Assembly (NCBI GenBank): GCA_017430675.1
Contig: JAFRMM010000212.1
Coordinates: forward strand, 1-7,332
Direction of reading: 5' to 3'
DNA: 7,332 nucleotides
Source of the DNA: Prevotella sp.
GTDB taxonomy: Bacteria; Bacteroidota; Bacteroidia; Bacteroidales; Bacteroidaceae
Shown here: positions 1 through 6,757 of the stretch, piece by piece
Numbering within the stretch: the first letter of the stretch is position 1
How the letters are laid out: the number at the start of each line of letters is the position of its first letter
Notes under the pieces: model-generated
Databases searched by the model: none
Told to the model about the DNA's origin: nothing
The model's input: the letters and a program-made list of their open reading frames with translations, nothing else
Position numbers and translations under genes: made by a program

Positions 1-3000
1 ACGACGACTTGCCAGATGTGGCAAGCTTAACCGACTGGTCTGCTCCCGTGGCCTCAGCCTCGAAGGTGGCAGGCAGACGGAGGTCGCACTTGTTCGGACT
101 GATAGTAGCCGTCTTGTTCACACTCACGAACTGGCCCTTACTCATGTAATAGTTCACGTACTTGCCACCCTCTTCGGTCTCTTCAATCGTGACCTTTTCG
201 CTGGTGTCATTACCCTTGAACATATTAGCGTAGTATGAAGAGCCCTTGTCAGAGACAGGTATCTCATAGGATGCAGAGGCAGTACCCTTGATCATCACGG
301 GTACACCGGCGGGCACGTCCTTCACGCGCGTCATCCAGATCGTGTTCTCACCCTTGTCGAAGCCTGTGGCTACGAAGGCCTTCACCTCGTTGGAGAAACT
401 GAAGTCGAGATCCTCATTGCCACAATAGGTGGTCTTACCATACTGACTGAGCGTGATGGTGGCTGTCTTATCAGTTACCGTGAAGGTATAGGTGCCTATC
501 TCACTGTCTAACCAGCCGTCCTTGACTGCCAAGACATTGATGCTGATATCCGCTGTGACAGCGATGGGTTCCGTGTATTTCACACGTGTCTCCTCATCAC
601 ACGGACAAGAGCCGTCGAGTGTGTAGTAGATCGTAGCACCCTCGGTCTCACTAGTCAGTTCAAGTTTGGCACCGGTAGGTACGAGTGTACCGTCGTTCAG
701 AGAAGGCTGCGGCGTTGCCACGGTGTTGCCACCCTCAATGACGGTGACCTTGGTCGTCTCAACCACATCGGTCTCAGCCACCTTGATGGTCAGGTAGGCC
801 TCACCAAGCAGTTCGCCCGTCATCGTGAACTTAGCCTTACCCTCTTCATCAATAGTAGCACTCTTCTTGTCGAGAGAAACGATCTCTTCGGAAGAAGAAG
901 AGATTTCCAGTTTCTTATTGGCAGAAGCCTCCTTCGGCAGAACGATAATGCTGAGTTCCTTCTCACCATTGTAAGCCATCTTCATCTCCTCGTCAACCAC
1001 GATCTGCTTGATCTCGGCCACGATGGGCACAGTCTTGGTGTAGTCATCAGCCATGGCAACATCGCTATAACTCTTCACGGCCTTGCTGACAGTAACTATC
1101 ACCTCGTCTGTTGCGGCAAAGTCGGTCTCCGGGACGAACTTCAACTTAGAAGCAAGGGCGGTAGTACCGTCTGTTGCCTTGTCTTCATTCAGCATTTCCA
1201 CCTTACCCTTCTCTGCGTTACCATTACGGGTGACAGTGATATTCGCATCAGTCAGGGTAGATACCAGCATGTACTTGCTCATGTCGATGACGATACCGCT
1301 CTCGTAGCCCTTCATCTCCTCAACAGCAGGAGCCGTTGAAGAGGTCATGGCCTGGTTCACGTCGAGTTGTGGAGGAGGAACGGGGAGCCACTCGCTGGTA
1401 ACAGTCTCGTAGCCTTCCTTCTCATACTTCACCTGCCACTCGCCCTCGGGCACGTTCCACTGGTAGAAACCGTTCACGTCAGTCGTCAGCGGGTTCTCCT
1501 GACCGAATGCAGCAGCATCCCACTTCTCAGGATTACCATCGCCACCCTTCTTATAGACCGTGGTCGTAACACCGGCCAGACGGTTGCTGATCACACCCTC
1601 ATAGACAAATCCTGACGGGTCGAGGATAGGCTGCGTAGAAGGTGTCTGGAAGATGCCATTATCCTGAATGAACTCATCCAGATCCACGATATAGTCGCAT
1701 CTCTTGTAGTGGTCTCTGATGGTCTTCTTCAGATCAGCATACTTGTTAAGGATAGCCAGGTTCTGTTCAGCACTCCACTTCAGCACGTAGTCCTGTGCCT
1801 TCTTGAAGTCATCGGCCGAAACCGTCTGCGTGGCGTTGGTCTCAATACGCTTCATGGCCACGCCAAGAGCATTGGCCAGGATGGCAGCAGCCTGCTCTCC
1901 CGATGCAATGCTTCCCAGTTGTGCAGCAATCAGGGCAGCGGCTTTCGTGCCCTTGAACTGTGCCAGGTCAGCAACCGTACCAAGTGCCTGTCCAGCAACA
2001 CCAGAAGCCGCATCAGTGATCACACTGCTGATCAACTTGTGCTGGTAGGCCTTCATAAACTCATTATAGTCCTTGATAAAGGCAGCACCCTGCTTGTTGA
2101 TCTCCTCCAGTTGAGTGGTGTAACTCGTAATCTGATCGTTGGTCAGACGCTTGGTGCCGTCGGGGCACTTGGCGTTCATGGCGCTGGTCAGCAACGTGCT
2201 CAGCCTGTCATAACTGGTAGAATAGTAATTGGCGATGTTGAGCATATTCTCAAAGTCCTTACGGACATTGAAATAGTCGGTTGCCTCGGCCAACTCAACC
2301 AGTTTACCACCGTAGGTACCTAAACTCTGCATGAATCCGCCATTGGAGAAGAGTTGGCTCAGGTTGTCAATCAAGTCATAGACCTCATCCTTCTTAAGCG
2401 TCCAGTCCAGATTGTCCTGCATGGCGAGAGATACGCGCACGGCATACTTCTGGGTCAGGTCGGCGAAGGTGGCCTTGATACCTGTGTTATCCCATTCTGC
2501 CAATGAGCCGATAGTGCCCGACTCGGTGGTGGCATAGGTAAACTGCGACTTACCCATCTGCTCCTCTACCGTAGCATAGTCGATCTCGTCAATCTGTCCA
2601 TAGAAAGGAACAGGCACACCAGCCACGCTCAACGAGAACGAGAATTTCATGGATTTCTCTGTCTCTGAGACCTTGGTGGCAGCCACCTTGCCCTGCAGAT
2701 ACTGATAGATCTTGCTGGAGAGGTTCACCATGCTGTTACCCTGGTCGTTCAGACCCTTCTCATGGTTCGTACCCGACGATACGAGCATATCGTAGTCTAA
2801 GGCCACGTTCACCGGCAGTCTGTTCGATGAATACTTACTGGTAGCCACCCAGGCATGCTTCTTTTCGTCGAAGGTTCCGGGCAGCGTACGGAGCGTACCA
2901 TCGGAGGCCAGCACCTTGAAGTCAATGTTCTTGATCTTCTCGGGATCGTTCTCCGTAAAGTCTGCCACGAAGGTGAATGCCTTGTCTTCCGTATCCCGAC

Positions 3001-6000
3001 GAACCCACCAGTCATCATACTTGAACGGATAGAAGTAATAGTAACTGTGGCTGGTCGTACCGTCCGCATAGTCGAAGACGATGTTGTAGGTATTGTCAAA
3101 CTCCCTATTATAATATAATATGGTGGTCTTGACAGGTGCGATCACATTCGGGTCATACTCTATCGACTTCGTCTCACTCGTCAGGTCATTGATCTTGGCG
3201 TAGATGGTGTGGATGGTGTTGTCGTAAGCCTTGTCCAAGATACACTCGGCCTTCCAAGTTGCACCCTTATAGGGGACTGTGGCAGTACCCACCAGATTAT
3301 CGTTGTCATAGACCTTCACCTCACCGGCAACTGGAGCCGTACCACTGACAGTGATCTTTTCAGAAGCGGCCTTCTGCGGAAGGTTGATGGGGAATCCCTT
3401 CACAGAGAACTGTGTTGAGCCGATGGGCTGCAGGATATCCTCACCGATCTTCACGTAAGATGTCAGCACAAAGTCCTTCTCCTTGTTTGGAGCAGCACAG
3501 AAGCGGATCTTGTCAGCATAGTTGTCCTTGGTCAGCGGAACGGTAACGGTATTACCACTCTTAGTAAACGCCACATTCTTTCTGCCAACCTGAGCAGTGG
3601 TACCCGACATGGAGCAGCCTTCCGGCAGGTCAAAGACGAGAGCAATCGTGCTGATGTCCTTATCCATACCCTCCTTCATCTCGATATGAGAGGTGAAGGT
3701 GAGATAGTCGCCCACATACGTCACAGTCTTATCGGCGCTGAAATAGGAATTGTCAGTTAGACGACTGATGGCACTCTCATTAAACGTCGGGATCTCGCCG
3801 ACAGCCACCTCCGTGATGACACCATCCGTAATGGTCAGCGCACTTTGGACGTAGTCAGAAGCCGTCAGGCCGATATTGGCCAAACTGGCAAGTGTCTGCA
3901 CACTACCCAGCATCTGACTCTTCTTCATCGAAACCAGCGTATAGTCACCGCTTGCCAGATGGTTGATATCCAGATCATCGCCGTTATAGGCAGCACGTGT
4001 CACCAGAACACCACTGGCATCATAGACATAACCTACATCGGAGGCATTCTTACTGGTGGCAGTAGCACAGAGTCCACCAAGTTCCTTCGCCTTCAGCAGA
4101 ATGTTGTTGGAGCCCGCCTGAACCGTAAACTCACCTGTCACGTCTGCGTACAGACCCTGCTTGCTCTTCAGTGTCAAGGAGATGGTATTGCCCTCTGCAG
4201 CACCACTCTTGATGAGCAAACTGCTGTTCTGAACCACGAAGTCGGTAATCTCGGTGCTTCCGTTCTTGATGGTAATGTCGAAGTCGCCAAGTCCGCCAGA
4301 AACAGTCAGTGTCTCGCTGGTTGCATCCTTCTTGACGGCCGTCTGATAGGTCAGGTCAACTGCGAGATAGACACCGTCAAGGAGTGACAGGGGGATCGTA
4401 CCCACATCACCGCTCTTACCGAAACCGTCTCTGTGAATCGTCGCATCTACACAGTCACCACGGCTCACCGTGATGTCGGTCTCGTCGTCATAGATTTCAA
4501 TGGTGAAAGCACCCTTGTCATCTGTCCTGACAGGATCGAATGTTGTTTCATACCGGCCATTCAACATCTGCACAACCTTTACAGTGGCAGGATTCGTATC
4601 AATATCCATAGCAGACACCTGGCCAGTCAATTTAACCTTCTGCATTGGTTCCAGTTGGCAGGTAATGGTGGTGTCTGAGAAGACTGCCTCCTTCATGATG
4701 GCATCACGGTATTCGCCGCTCAAATCCTTGCCGATCAAGACGGAGTAATAGACCTCCTCGCCTTCGGTGCGGTTTCTTAATGATTTGCCTGAACTGATCA
4801 ACTCCATGTCCTTGTCAAACCATTGAACCTCAAAGCCCTCAGTCAGGACTTTCTGATCCTTACCCACGACAGCCAGGTCAATAGCATCGCCCTTTGTGAC
4901 GATTTCAAAGTTCTCTGCCAGATACTCCACGCCTTCCACTTTAGGTGCAGCCTCCGTCACACTGACGGTCTGAACCTGCGGCATCTTATAGCCTAAAGCG
5001 TCTATCAGTACCTGATAGTCGCCAAATGGTAGTTTGATGAAACCGAATTCACCTACATTGTCATTGTCGGGTGTATAGACGGGTGAAGCAGAAACGATAT
5101 CACCATCCTTGTCCTTCAAGTAGGCATATACATTACCATCGGGCTTATTTTCCAAAGAACCAGATATCATGCCAGTCCCCTCAAGAACTGCAGGCATAGG
5201 AACCATATCGATGGTATAGGATGGTGTCCTATAATTATTCATCTCTTCTTCCGTCATATTGTCCCAATCGACGGCTACCACCTCGATAGGAGTAGCATCA
5301 GCAAATGTCACAGAATTGGGATAATAAGTCTGCAATATCTCATCATCCAGCGTAGTCCGCAGGTAATAAGTTCCTTCGAAGAGAAAGAAATATGCGACAT
5401 ACTCACCTTCTACATAATCTCCTCTGGTGCGGTAGCGGCGACTTAAAGCATCATCATCCTCCACTTTTCCGTCAGCACCATTATCTCCCTCTATACCACC
5501 TTCTCCGTTGTCACCATTATCAACTTCTCCATTGTCATTCTCATTATCCTTAAACTTCCATGTATCAACAACGACTTCCTCGCCATCCATATTCTTACCA
5601 ATGACCTCAATCTGAGCAGGATAAGTTTTTCCATTGAGTTGTGGCTTGACTTCGATTGATTCCCCAGCATGTCCAGCCATAATCTGGACTTCACGATACC
5701 AGGGTTCATCCATCCACTGTGCATCATAAACGGCAACTAACATATAGCCGTCGCCCACCACGTTCAGCATGTTATACTCATAGTCATCCCTTGCCATACG
5801 GACAGCATATTGTCCGGACTTTACTTTAGTGGCTTTCAGCGACTTACCATTTTTGTTGTCTTCTCCATAATTCTCATTTGACACCATAATCAAATCTCCT
5901 GGAGCCACGTCATAATCTGTATTCAGCACAAATCCATCCACATAGAACTTCTCGAAAGAGGCCTGAATAGGCTGATACACCATACCATAATTGAAATTGT

Positions 6001-6733
6001 ACATGAAACTACAATTCTTTTCGTCACCGGTGATATTGAGTATCAACTCATATCCTGCATCATCAATTACTGGCGTATAGGCTTTTTGCGTAGCCCCTTC
6101 GATCAGAGTCATATCGTAAGTATTGGGGTTACGGCGATACCACTGATAATAGAAACAGTTATCGTCCTGGGTCAACTCTTTCTCTTTTTCATCAATATAT
6201 GCATTAACATAGAAGGTGAATGACTCCGCCAACTTCAAACCAACAAGATTGTACATCTGCTGATCAGACTTGCTCCAGCCACCTCGCCAAGTCTCCATCG
6301 TTGTAGGATAGGCAGTTACAGTATTAGAGATATAACCGTCCATGTCTCCACCATGCAGGATCATCCGGAAGTCAGAAGCAACTTCAATTCCTAGGCCAAC
6401 ACCTGATGATTTATAGCCATTTTCATCGACTGCTTCGGCCTCCCATACGACCTCCCATTCACCATCTGGATTATCACGACGTTCAACGGTGCACGATGAT
6501 GCCCCATACTTAGTCAGGTCACCCCACGTCAGGGTTGGACTATTACCGAACACCTGAGCGAGTTCAAGGCCACCGAAATGATTGGCCTCAGGCATAGCAA
6601 GGGTTGGAACAGTTGGTAACGTTCCTTTCGACCCTGGCTCAACTTTTTGCGCAGTGTGCTGCGCCATTGCCGTACTGACTGCCAAGACCAACAGGACTGA
6701 CAGCCACCTTAGTTTCTTCAAAATTGTACTCAT
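1..6733 (-). CDS. Giant secreted multidomain Ig-like/carboxypeptidase-regulatory-like surface protein (3' end outside window)
   Basis: A single minus-strand frame runs from ATG at 6731-6733 to the window edge with no stop, giving at least 2244 residues. The start is supported by an immediate signal peptide (residues 1-24, cleavage AMA|Q) and by a stop codon of the preceding gene 24 bp upstream. Domains in order: Ig-like (about 178-250), acidic linker (396-428), carboxypeptidase-regulatory-like (522-593 and 699-779), beta sandwiches (1001-1195), a mainly helical region (1430-1700), a third regulatory-like domain (1704-1796), Ig-like domains (1797-2001), a chitobiase/Fn3-associated domain (2003-2088) and a C-terminal module (2089 onward). 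There is no lipobox, no evident internal membrane anchor and no recognised catalytic motif. Such architectures are known from large surface or extracellular proteins, so adhesion or scaffolding is inferred, not shown. It probably shares an operon and export route with the upstream gene. The reading frame and export are secure; the function is not. Confidence 0.95.
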   Translation of the reverse strand, partial: MSTILKKLRWLSVLLVLAVSTAMAQHTAQKVEPGSKGTLPTVPTLAMPEANHFGGLELAQVFGNSPTLTWGDLTKYGASSCTVERRDNPDGEWEVVWEAEAVDENGYKSSGVGLGIEVASDFRMILHGGDMDGYISNTVTAYPTTMETWRGGWSKSDQQMYNLVGLKLAESFTFYVNAYIDEKEKELTQDDNCFYYQWYRRNPNTYDMTLIEGATQKAYTPVIDDAGYELILNITGDEKNCSFMYNFNYGMVYQPIQASFEKFYVDGFVLNTDYDVAPGDLIMVSNENYGEDNKNGKSLKATKVKSGQYAVRMARDDYEYNMLNVVGDGYMLVAVYDAQWMDEPWYREVQIMAGHAGESIEVKPQLNGKTYPAQIEVIGKNMDGEEVVVDTWKFKDNENDNGEVDNGDNGEGGIEGDNGADGKVEDDDALSRRYRTRGDYVEGEYVAYFFLFEGTYYLRTTLDDEILQTYYPNSVTFADATPIEVVAVDWDNMTEEEMNNYRTPSYTIDMVPMPAVLEGTGMISGSLENKPDGNVYAYLKDKDGDIVSASPVYTPDNDNVGEFGFIKLPFGDYQVLIDALGYKMPQVQTVSVTEAAPKVEGVEYLAENFEIVTKGDAIDLAVVGKDQKVLTEGFEVQWFDKDMELISSGKSLRNRTEGEEVYYSVLIGKDLSGEYRDAIMKEAVFSDTTITCQLEPMQKVKLTGQVSAMDIDTNPATVKVVQMLNGRYETTFDPVRTDDKGAFTIEIYDDETDITVSRGDCVDATIHRDGFGKSGDVGTIPLSLLDGVYLAVDLTYQTAVKKDATSETLTVSGGLGDFDITIKNGSTEITDFVVQNSSLLIKSGAAEGNTISLTLKSKQGLYADVTGEFTVQAGSNNILLKAKELGGLCATATSKNASDVGYVYDASGVLVTRAAYNGDDLDINHLASGDYTLVSMKKSQMLGSVQTLASLANIGLTASDYVQSALTITDGVITEVAVGEIPTFNESAISRLTDNSYFSADKTVTYVGDYLTFTSHIEMKEGMDKDISTIALVFDLPEGCSMSGTTAQVGRKNVAFTKSGNTVTVPLTKDNYADKIRFCAAPNKEKDFVLTSYVKIGEDILQPIGSTQFSVKGFPINLPQKAASEKITVSGTAPVAGEVKVYDNDNLVGTATVPYKGATWKAECILDKAYDNTIHTIYAKINDLTSETKSIEYDPNVIAPVKTTILYYNREFDNTYNIVFDYADGTTSHSYYYFYPFKYDDWWVRRDTEDKAFTFVADFTENDPEKIKNIDFKVLASDGTLRTLPGTFDEKKHAWVATSKYSSNRLPVNVALDYDMLVSSGTNHEKGLNDQGNSMVNLSSKIYQYLQGKVAATKVSETEKSMKFSFSLSVAGVPVPFYGQIDEIDYATVEEQMGKSQFTYATTESGTIGSLAEWDNTGIKATFADLTQKYAVRVSLAMQDNLDWTLKKDEVYDLIDNLSQLFSNGGFMQSLGTYGGKLVELAEATDYFNVRKDFENMLNIANYYSTSYDRLSTLLTSAMNAKCPDGTKRLTNDQITSYTTQLEEINKQGAAFIKDYNEFMKAYQHKLISSVITDAASGVAGQALGTVADLAQFKGTKAAALIAAQLGSIASGEQAAAILANALGVAMKRIETNATQTVSADDFKKAQDYVLKWSAEQNLAILNKYADLKKTIRDHYKRCDYIVDLDEFIQDNGIFQTPSTQPILDPSGFVYEGVISNRLAGVTTTVYKKGGDGNPEKWDAAAFGQENPLTTDVNGFYQWNVPEGEWQVKYEKEGYETVTSEWLPVPPPQLDVNQAMTSSTAPAVEEMKGYESGIVIDMSKYMLVSTLTDANITVTRNGNAEKGKVEMLNEDKATDGTTALASKLKFVPETDFAATDEVIVTVSKAVKSYSDVAMADDYTKTVPIVAEIKQIVVDEEMKMAYNGEKELSIIVLPKEASANKKLEISSSSEEIVSLDKKSATIDEEGKAKFTMTGELLGEAYLTIKVAETDVVETTKVTVIEGGNTVATPQPSLNDGTLVPTGAKLELTSETEGATIYYTLDGSCPCDEETRVKYTEPIAVTADISINVLAVKDGWLDSEIGTYTFTVTDKTATITLSQYGKTTYCGNEDLDFSFSNEVKAFVATGFDKGENTIWMTRVKDVPAGVPVMIKGTASASYEIPVSDKGSSYYANMFKGNDTSEKVTIEETEEGGKYVNYYMSKGQFVSVNKTATISPNKCDLRLPATFEAEATGADQSVKLATSGKSS
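2..469 (-). other. Shared C-terminal module, residues 2089-2244 (continues outside)
   Basis: The module reads FSNEVKAFVATGFDKGENTI, WMTRVKDVPAGVPVMIKGTA, SYEIPVSDKG, KYVNYYMSKGQFVSVNKTA and LRLPATFEAEATG. It aligns with the end of the upstream protein, with about 20 identities in 38 positions around ATGFD...MIKGTAS. In the neighbour the same module precedes the sorting tail by a short linker, so here the tail and stop should follow outside the window. Confidence 0.8.
470..727 (-). other. Chitobiase/Fn3-associated-type domain with Cys-Pro-Cys, residues 2003-2088
   Basis: TPQPSLNDGTLVPTGAKLEL, GATIYYTLDGSCPCDEETRV, KYTEPIAVT and INVLAVKDGWLDSEIGTYTF match the chitobiase C-terminal / Fn3-associated pattern: 'a-T-I-Y-Y-T-x-D-G-s', 'Y-t-x-P-I', then 'v-x-A-v-k-x-G-x-x-x-S'. 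The usual 'G-S-D-P' is replaced by S-C-P-C (Cys2043, Cys2045), a variant I also recall from Clostridia and Paenibacillus proteins. A non-catalytic spacer or binding role is usual. Confidence 0.8.
731..1003 (-). other. Ig-like domain (Big_2-like), residues 1911-2001
   Basis: IVVDEEMKMAYNGEKELSII, VLPKEASANKKLEISSSSEE, IVSLDKKSATIDEEGKAKFT and GEAYLTIKV resemble a Big_2-type bacterial Ig domain: a 'P-x-x-A-x-n-k-x-l-x-w/i' strand, 's-s-x-x-x-i-v-s-v/l' and a late 'G-x-A-x-i-x-v'. The family assignment is moderate because of the short turns. Confidence 0.5.
1004..1345 (-). other. SbsA-like Ig domain (Big_5 type), residues 1797-1910
   Basis: TAPAVEEMKGYESGIVIDMS, MLVSTLTDANITVTRNG, LASKLKFVPETDFAATDEVI and VTVSKAVKSYSDVAM follow the SbsA-like order: 'P-x-V', 'f-x-m', 'n-i-x-v', 'f-x-P-x-x-x-l', then 'v-x-v-x-x-x-v-x-x-x-x-g'. 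It directly follows regulatory-like domain 3, a pairing I recall from large Gram-positive surface proteins. Confidence 0.55.
1346..1624 (-). other. Carboxypeptidase-regulatory-like domain 3, residues 1704-1796
   Basis: The domain opens LDPSGFVYEGVISNRLAGVT and contains KWDAAAFGQENPLTTDVNGF, then VPEGEWQVKYEKEGYET and EWLPVPPPQLDVNQAM. The T-D-x-x-G-x-F/Y strand, the V-P-E-G-x-W turn, the G-Y-E-T strand and the proline-rich exit are highly characteristic. From memory, closely similar units occur in large surface proteins of Paenibacillus and Clostridia as well as Bacteroidales. It marks the return from the helical region to beta structure. Confidence 0.8.
1634..2446 (-). other. Predicted helical region with Gly/Ala-rich hydrophobic stretch, residues about 1430-1700
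   Basis: Between beta domains lies a stretch rich in Ala, Leu, Lys, Glu and Gln with few beta-type turns, e.g. DEVYDLIDNLSQLF, YTTQLEEINKQGAAFIKDYN and KKAQDYVLKWSAEQNLAIL. Residues 1567-1630 (nt 1844-2035) are unusually Gly/Ala-rich and hydrophobic (SGVAGQALGTVADLA, TKAAALIAAQLGSIASG, AAAILANALGVAMKRI). That could be a buried helical hairpin or a lipid- or partner-contacting segment. I recognise no family; the secondary structure is judged by eye. Confidence 0.55.
3149..3364 (-). other. Bacterial Ig-like domain, residues 1124-1195
   Basis: ASEKITVSGTAPVAGEVKVY, then NDNLVGTATV, then a tryptophan strand (ATWKAECIL) and HTIYAKINDLTSETKSIEY follow the standard order of a bacterial Ig-like fold: 'v-x-G-x-A-x-x-G-x-V-x-V-Y', 'G-x-a-x-a', 'W', then 'h-x-i-x-a'. 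This fold commonly serves as a spacer or binding unit. Confidence 0.65.
3455..3733 (-). other. Beta-sandwich domain, residues 1001-1093, preceded by a short beta unit (929-979)
   Basis: The region opens DKTVTYVGDYLTFTSHIEM and continues with STIALVFDLPEGCSMSG and VTVPLTKDNYADKIRFCA. This 'v-G-d-x-v-t-f' start with a later 'x-L-P-x-G' resembles DUF11-like and related Ig-type repeats of surface proteins. Just upstream, GDYTLVSMKKSQMLGSVQTL (from residue 929) looks like the end of a small prealbumin-like unit. The family name is tentative. Confidence 0.45.
4397..4639 (-). other. Carboxypeptidase-regulatory-like beta domain 2, residues 699-779
   Basis: The segment begins KVKLTGQVSA, passes through TDDKGAFTIEIYDDE and ends with SRGDCVDATIHRDGFG. 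The 'T-G-x-V' opening and the 'T-D-x-x-G-x-F' strand are characteristic of these modules, although the usual L-P-x-G turn is missing. Assignment is weaker than for the first copy. Confidence 0.5.
4955..5170 (-). other. Carboxypeptidase-regulatory-like beta domain 1, residues 522-593
   Basis: The order ISGSLENKPDGNVYAYL, then VGEFGFIKLPFGDYQVLIDA, then GYKMPQVQTVSV matches the prealbumin-like fold of carboxypeptidase-regulatory-like domains. Its marks are a small-molecule-like turn, a G-x-F strand, an L-P-x-G-x-Y turn and a closing hydrophobic strand. These domains act as structural or binding modules in secreted proteins. Confidence 0.7.
5450..5548 (-). other. Acidic Asp/Asn/Glu/Gly linker, residues 396-428
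   Basis: Thirty-three residues consist almost wholly of D, N, E and G, with degenerate D-N-G repeats and a DDD end, followed by a basic patch (SRRYRTR). The composition indicates a flexible, possibly calcium-binding spacer between beta domains. The strongly A/T-leaning GAT/AAT/GGA codons are low in complexity, so length variation between strains is plausible. Confidence 0.75.
5984..6202 (-). other. Ig-like domain, residues about 178-250
   Basis: The segment shows the pattern YYQWYRR (Trp198), then IEGATQKAYTP, then DDAGYELIL (Asp224, Gly227, Tyr228). This tryptophan / G-A-T / D-x-G arrangement is common in bacterial Ig-like domains of surface proteins. The boundaries are approximate. The flanking residues 25-177 and 251-395 are also predicted beta-rich and hydrophilic but match nothing I can name. 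Confidence 0.55.
6662..6733 (-). other. Sec signal peptide, residues 1-24
   Basis: The N-terminus has basic residues (KK at 6-7, R9), a hydrophobic core (LSVLLVLAV) and an AMA signal peptidase I site followed by Gln25. A Gln at +1 is the Bacteroidetes 'Q rule', in which the new N-terminus is cyclised to pyroglutamate. No lipobox cysteine follows, so this is not a lipoprotein. The protein should enter the periplasm and, given the neighbour's tail, possibly cross the outer membrane. Confidence 0.92.
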
Positions 6734-6757
6734 AGTTTTTTTAATTAATAAATGAAG
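6734..6757 (-). promoter_or_regulatory. Intergenic gap and SD-less translation initiation region
   Basis: The 24 bp between the two genes read, on the coding strand, as an A/T-rich run with a TTAATTAA palindrome (6741-6748) and a string of A residues ending just before ATG. There is no purine-rich Shine-Dalgarno motif. This is typical of Bacteroidetes, where an A-rich leader replaces it. The gap is too short for a complete -33/-7 promoter and shows no hairpin plus T-run terminator, which supports read-through from the upstream gene. A promoter inside the upstream coding sequence cannot be excluded. Confidence 0.6.

Noticed and set aside
1709..2323. 204-codon plus-strand open frame
   Set aside because: It is antisense to the helical region of the giant gene, has no homology-like features or signal, and arises from the base composition of the opposite codons.
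2809..3099. 96-codon minus-strand frame
   Set aside because: It overlaps the giant gene in another frame and its Thr/Arg/Ser-rich translation is typical of a frame shadow.
3106..3121. TATAAT-like sequence as a plus-strand promoter
   Set aside because: Bacteroidetes promoters use a TAnnTTTG -7 element, no matching -33 element was seen, and no plus-strand gene follows.
3845..4387. 180-codon plus-strand open frame
   Set aside because: It is antisense to well-formed beta domains of the giant protein; its translation lacks domain pattern and its start has no leader of Bacteroidetes type.
4454..4462. Second RGD motif (residues 758-760) as an integrin-binding site
   Set aside because: One or two RGD triplets are expected by chance in a protein this long, and this one lies within a beta domain core.
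5491..5736. 81-codon minus-strand frame
   Set aside because: It lies inside the giant gene in another frame over the acidic linker and has no recognisable protein pattern.
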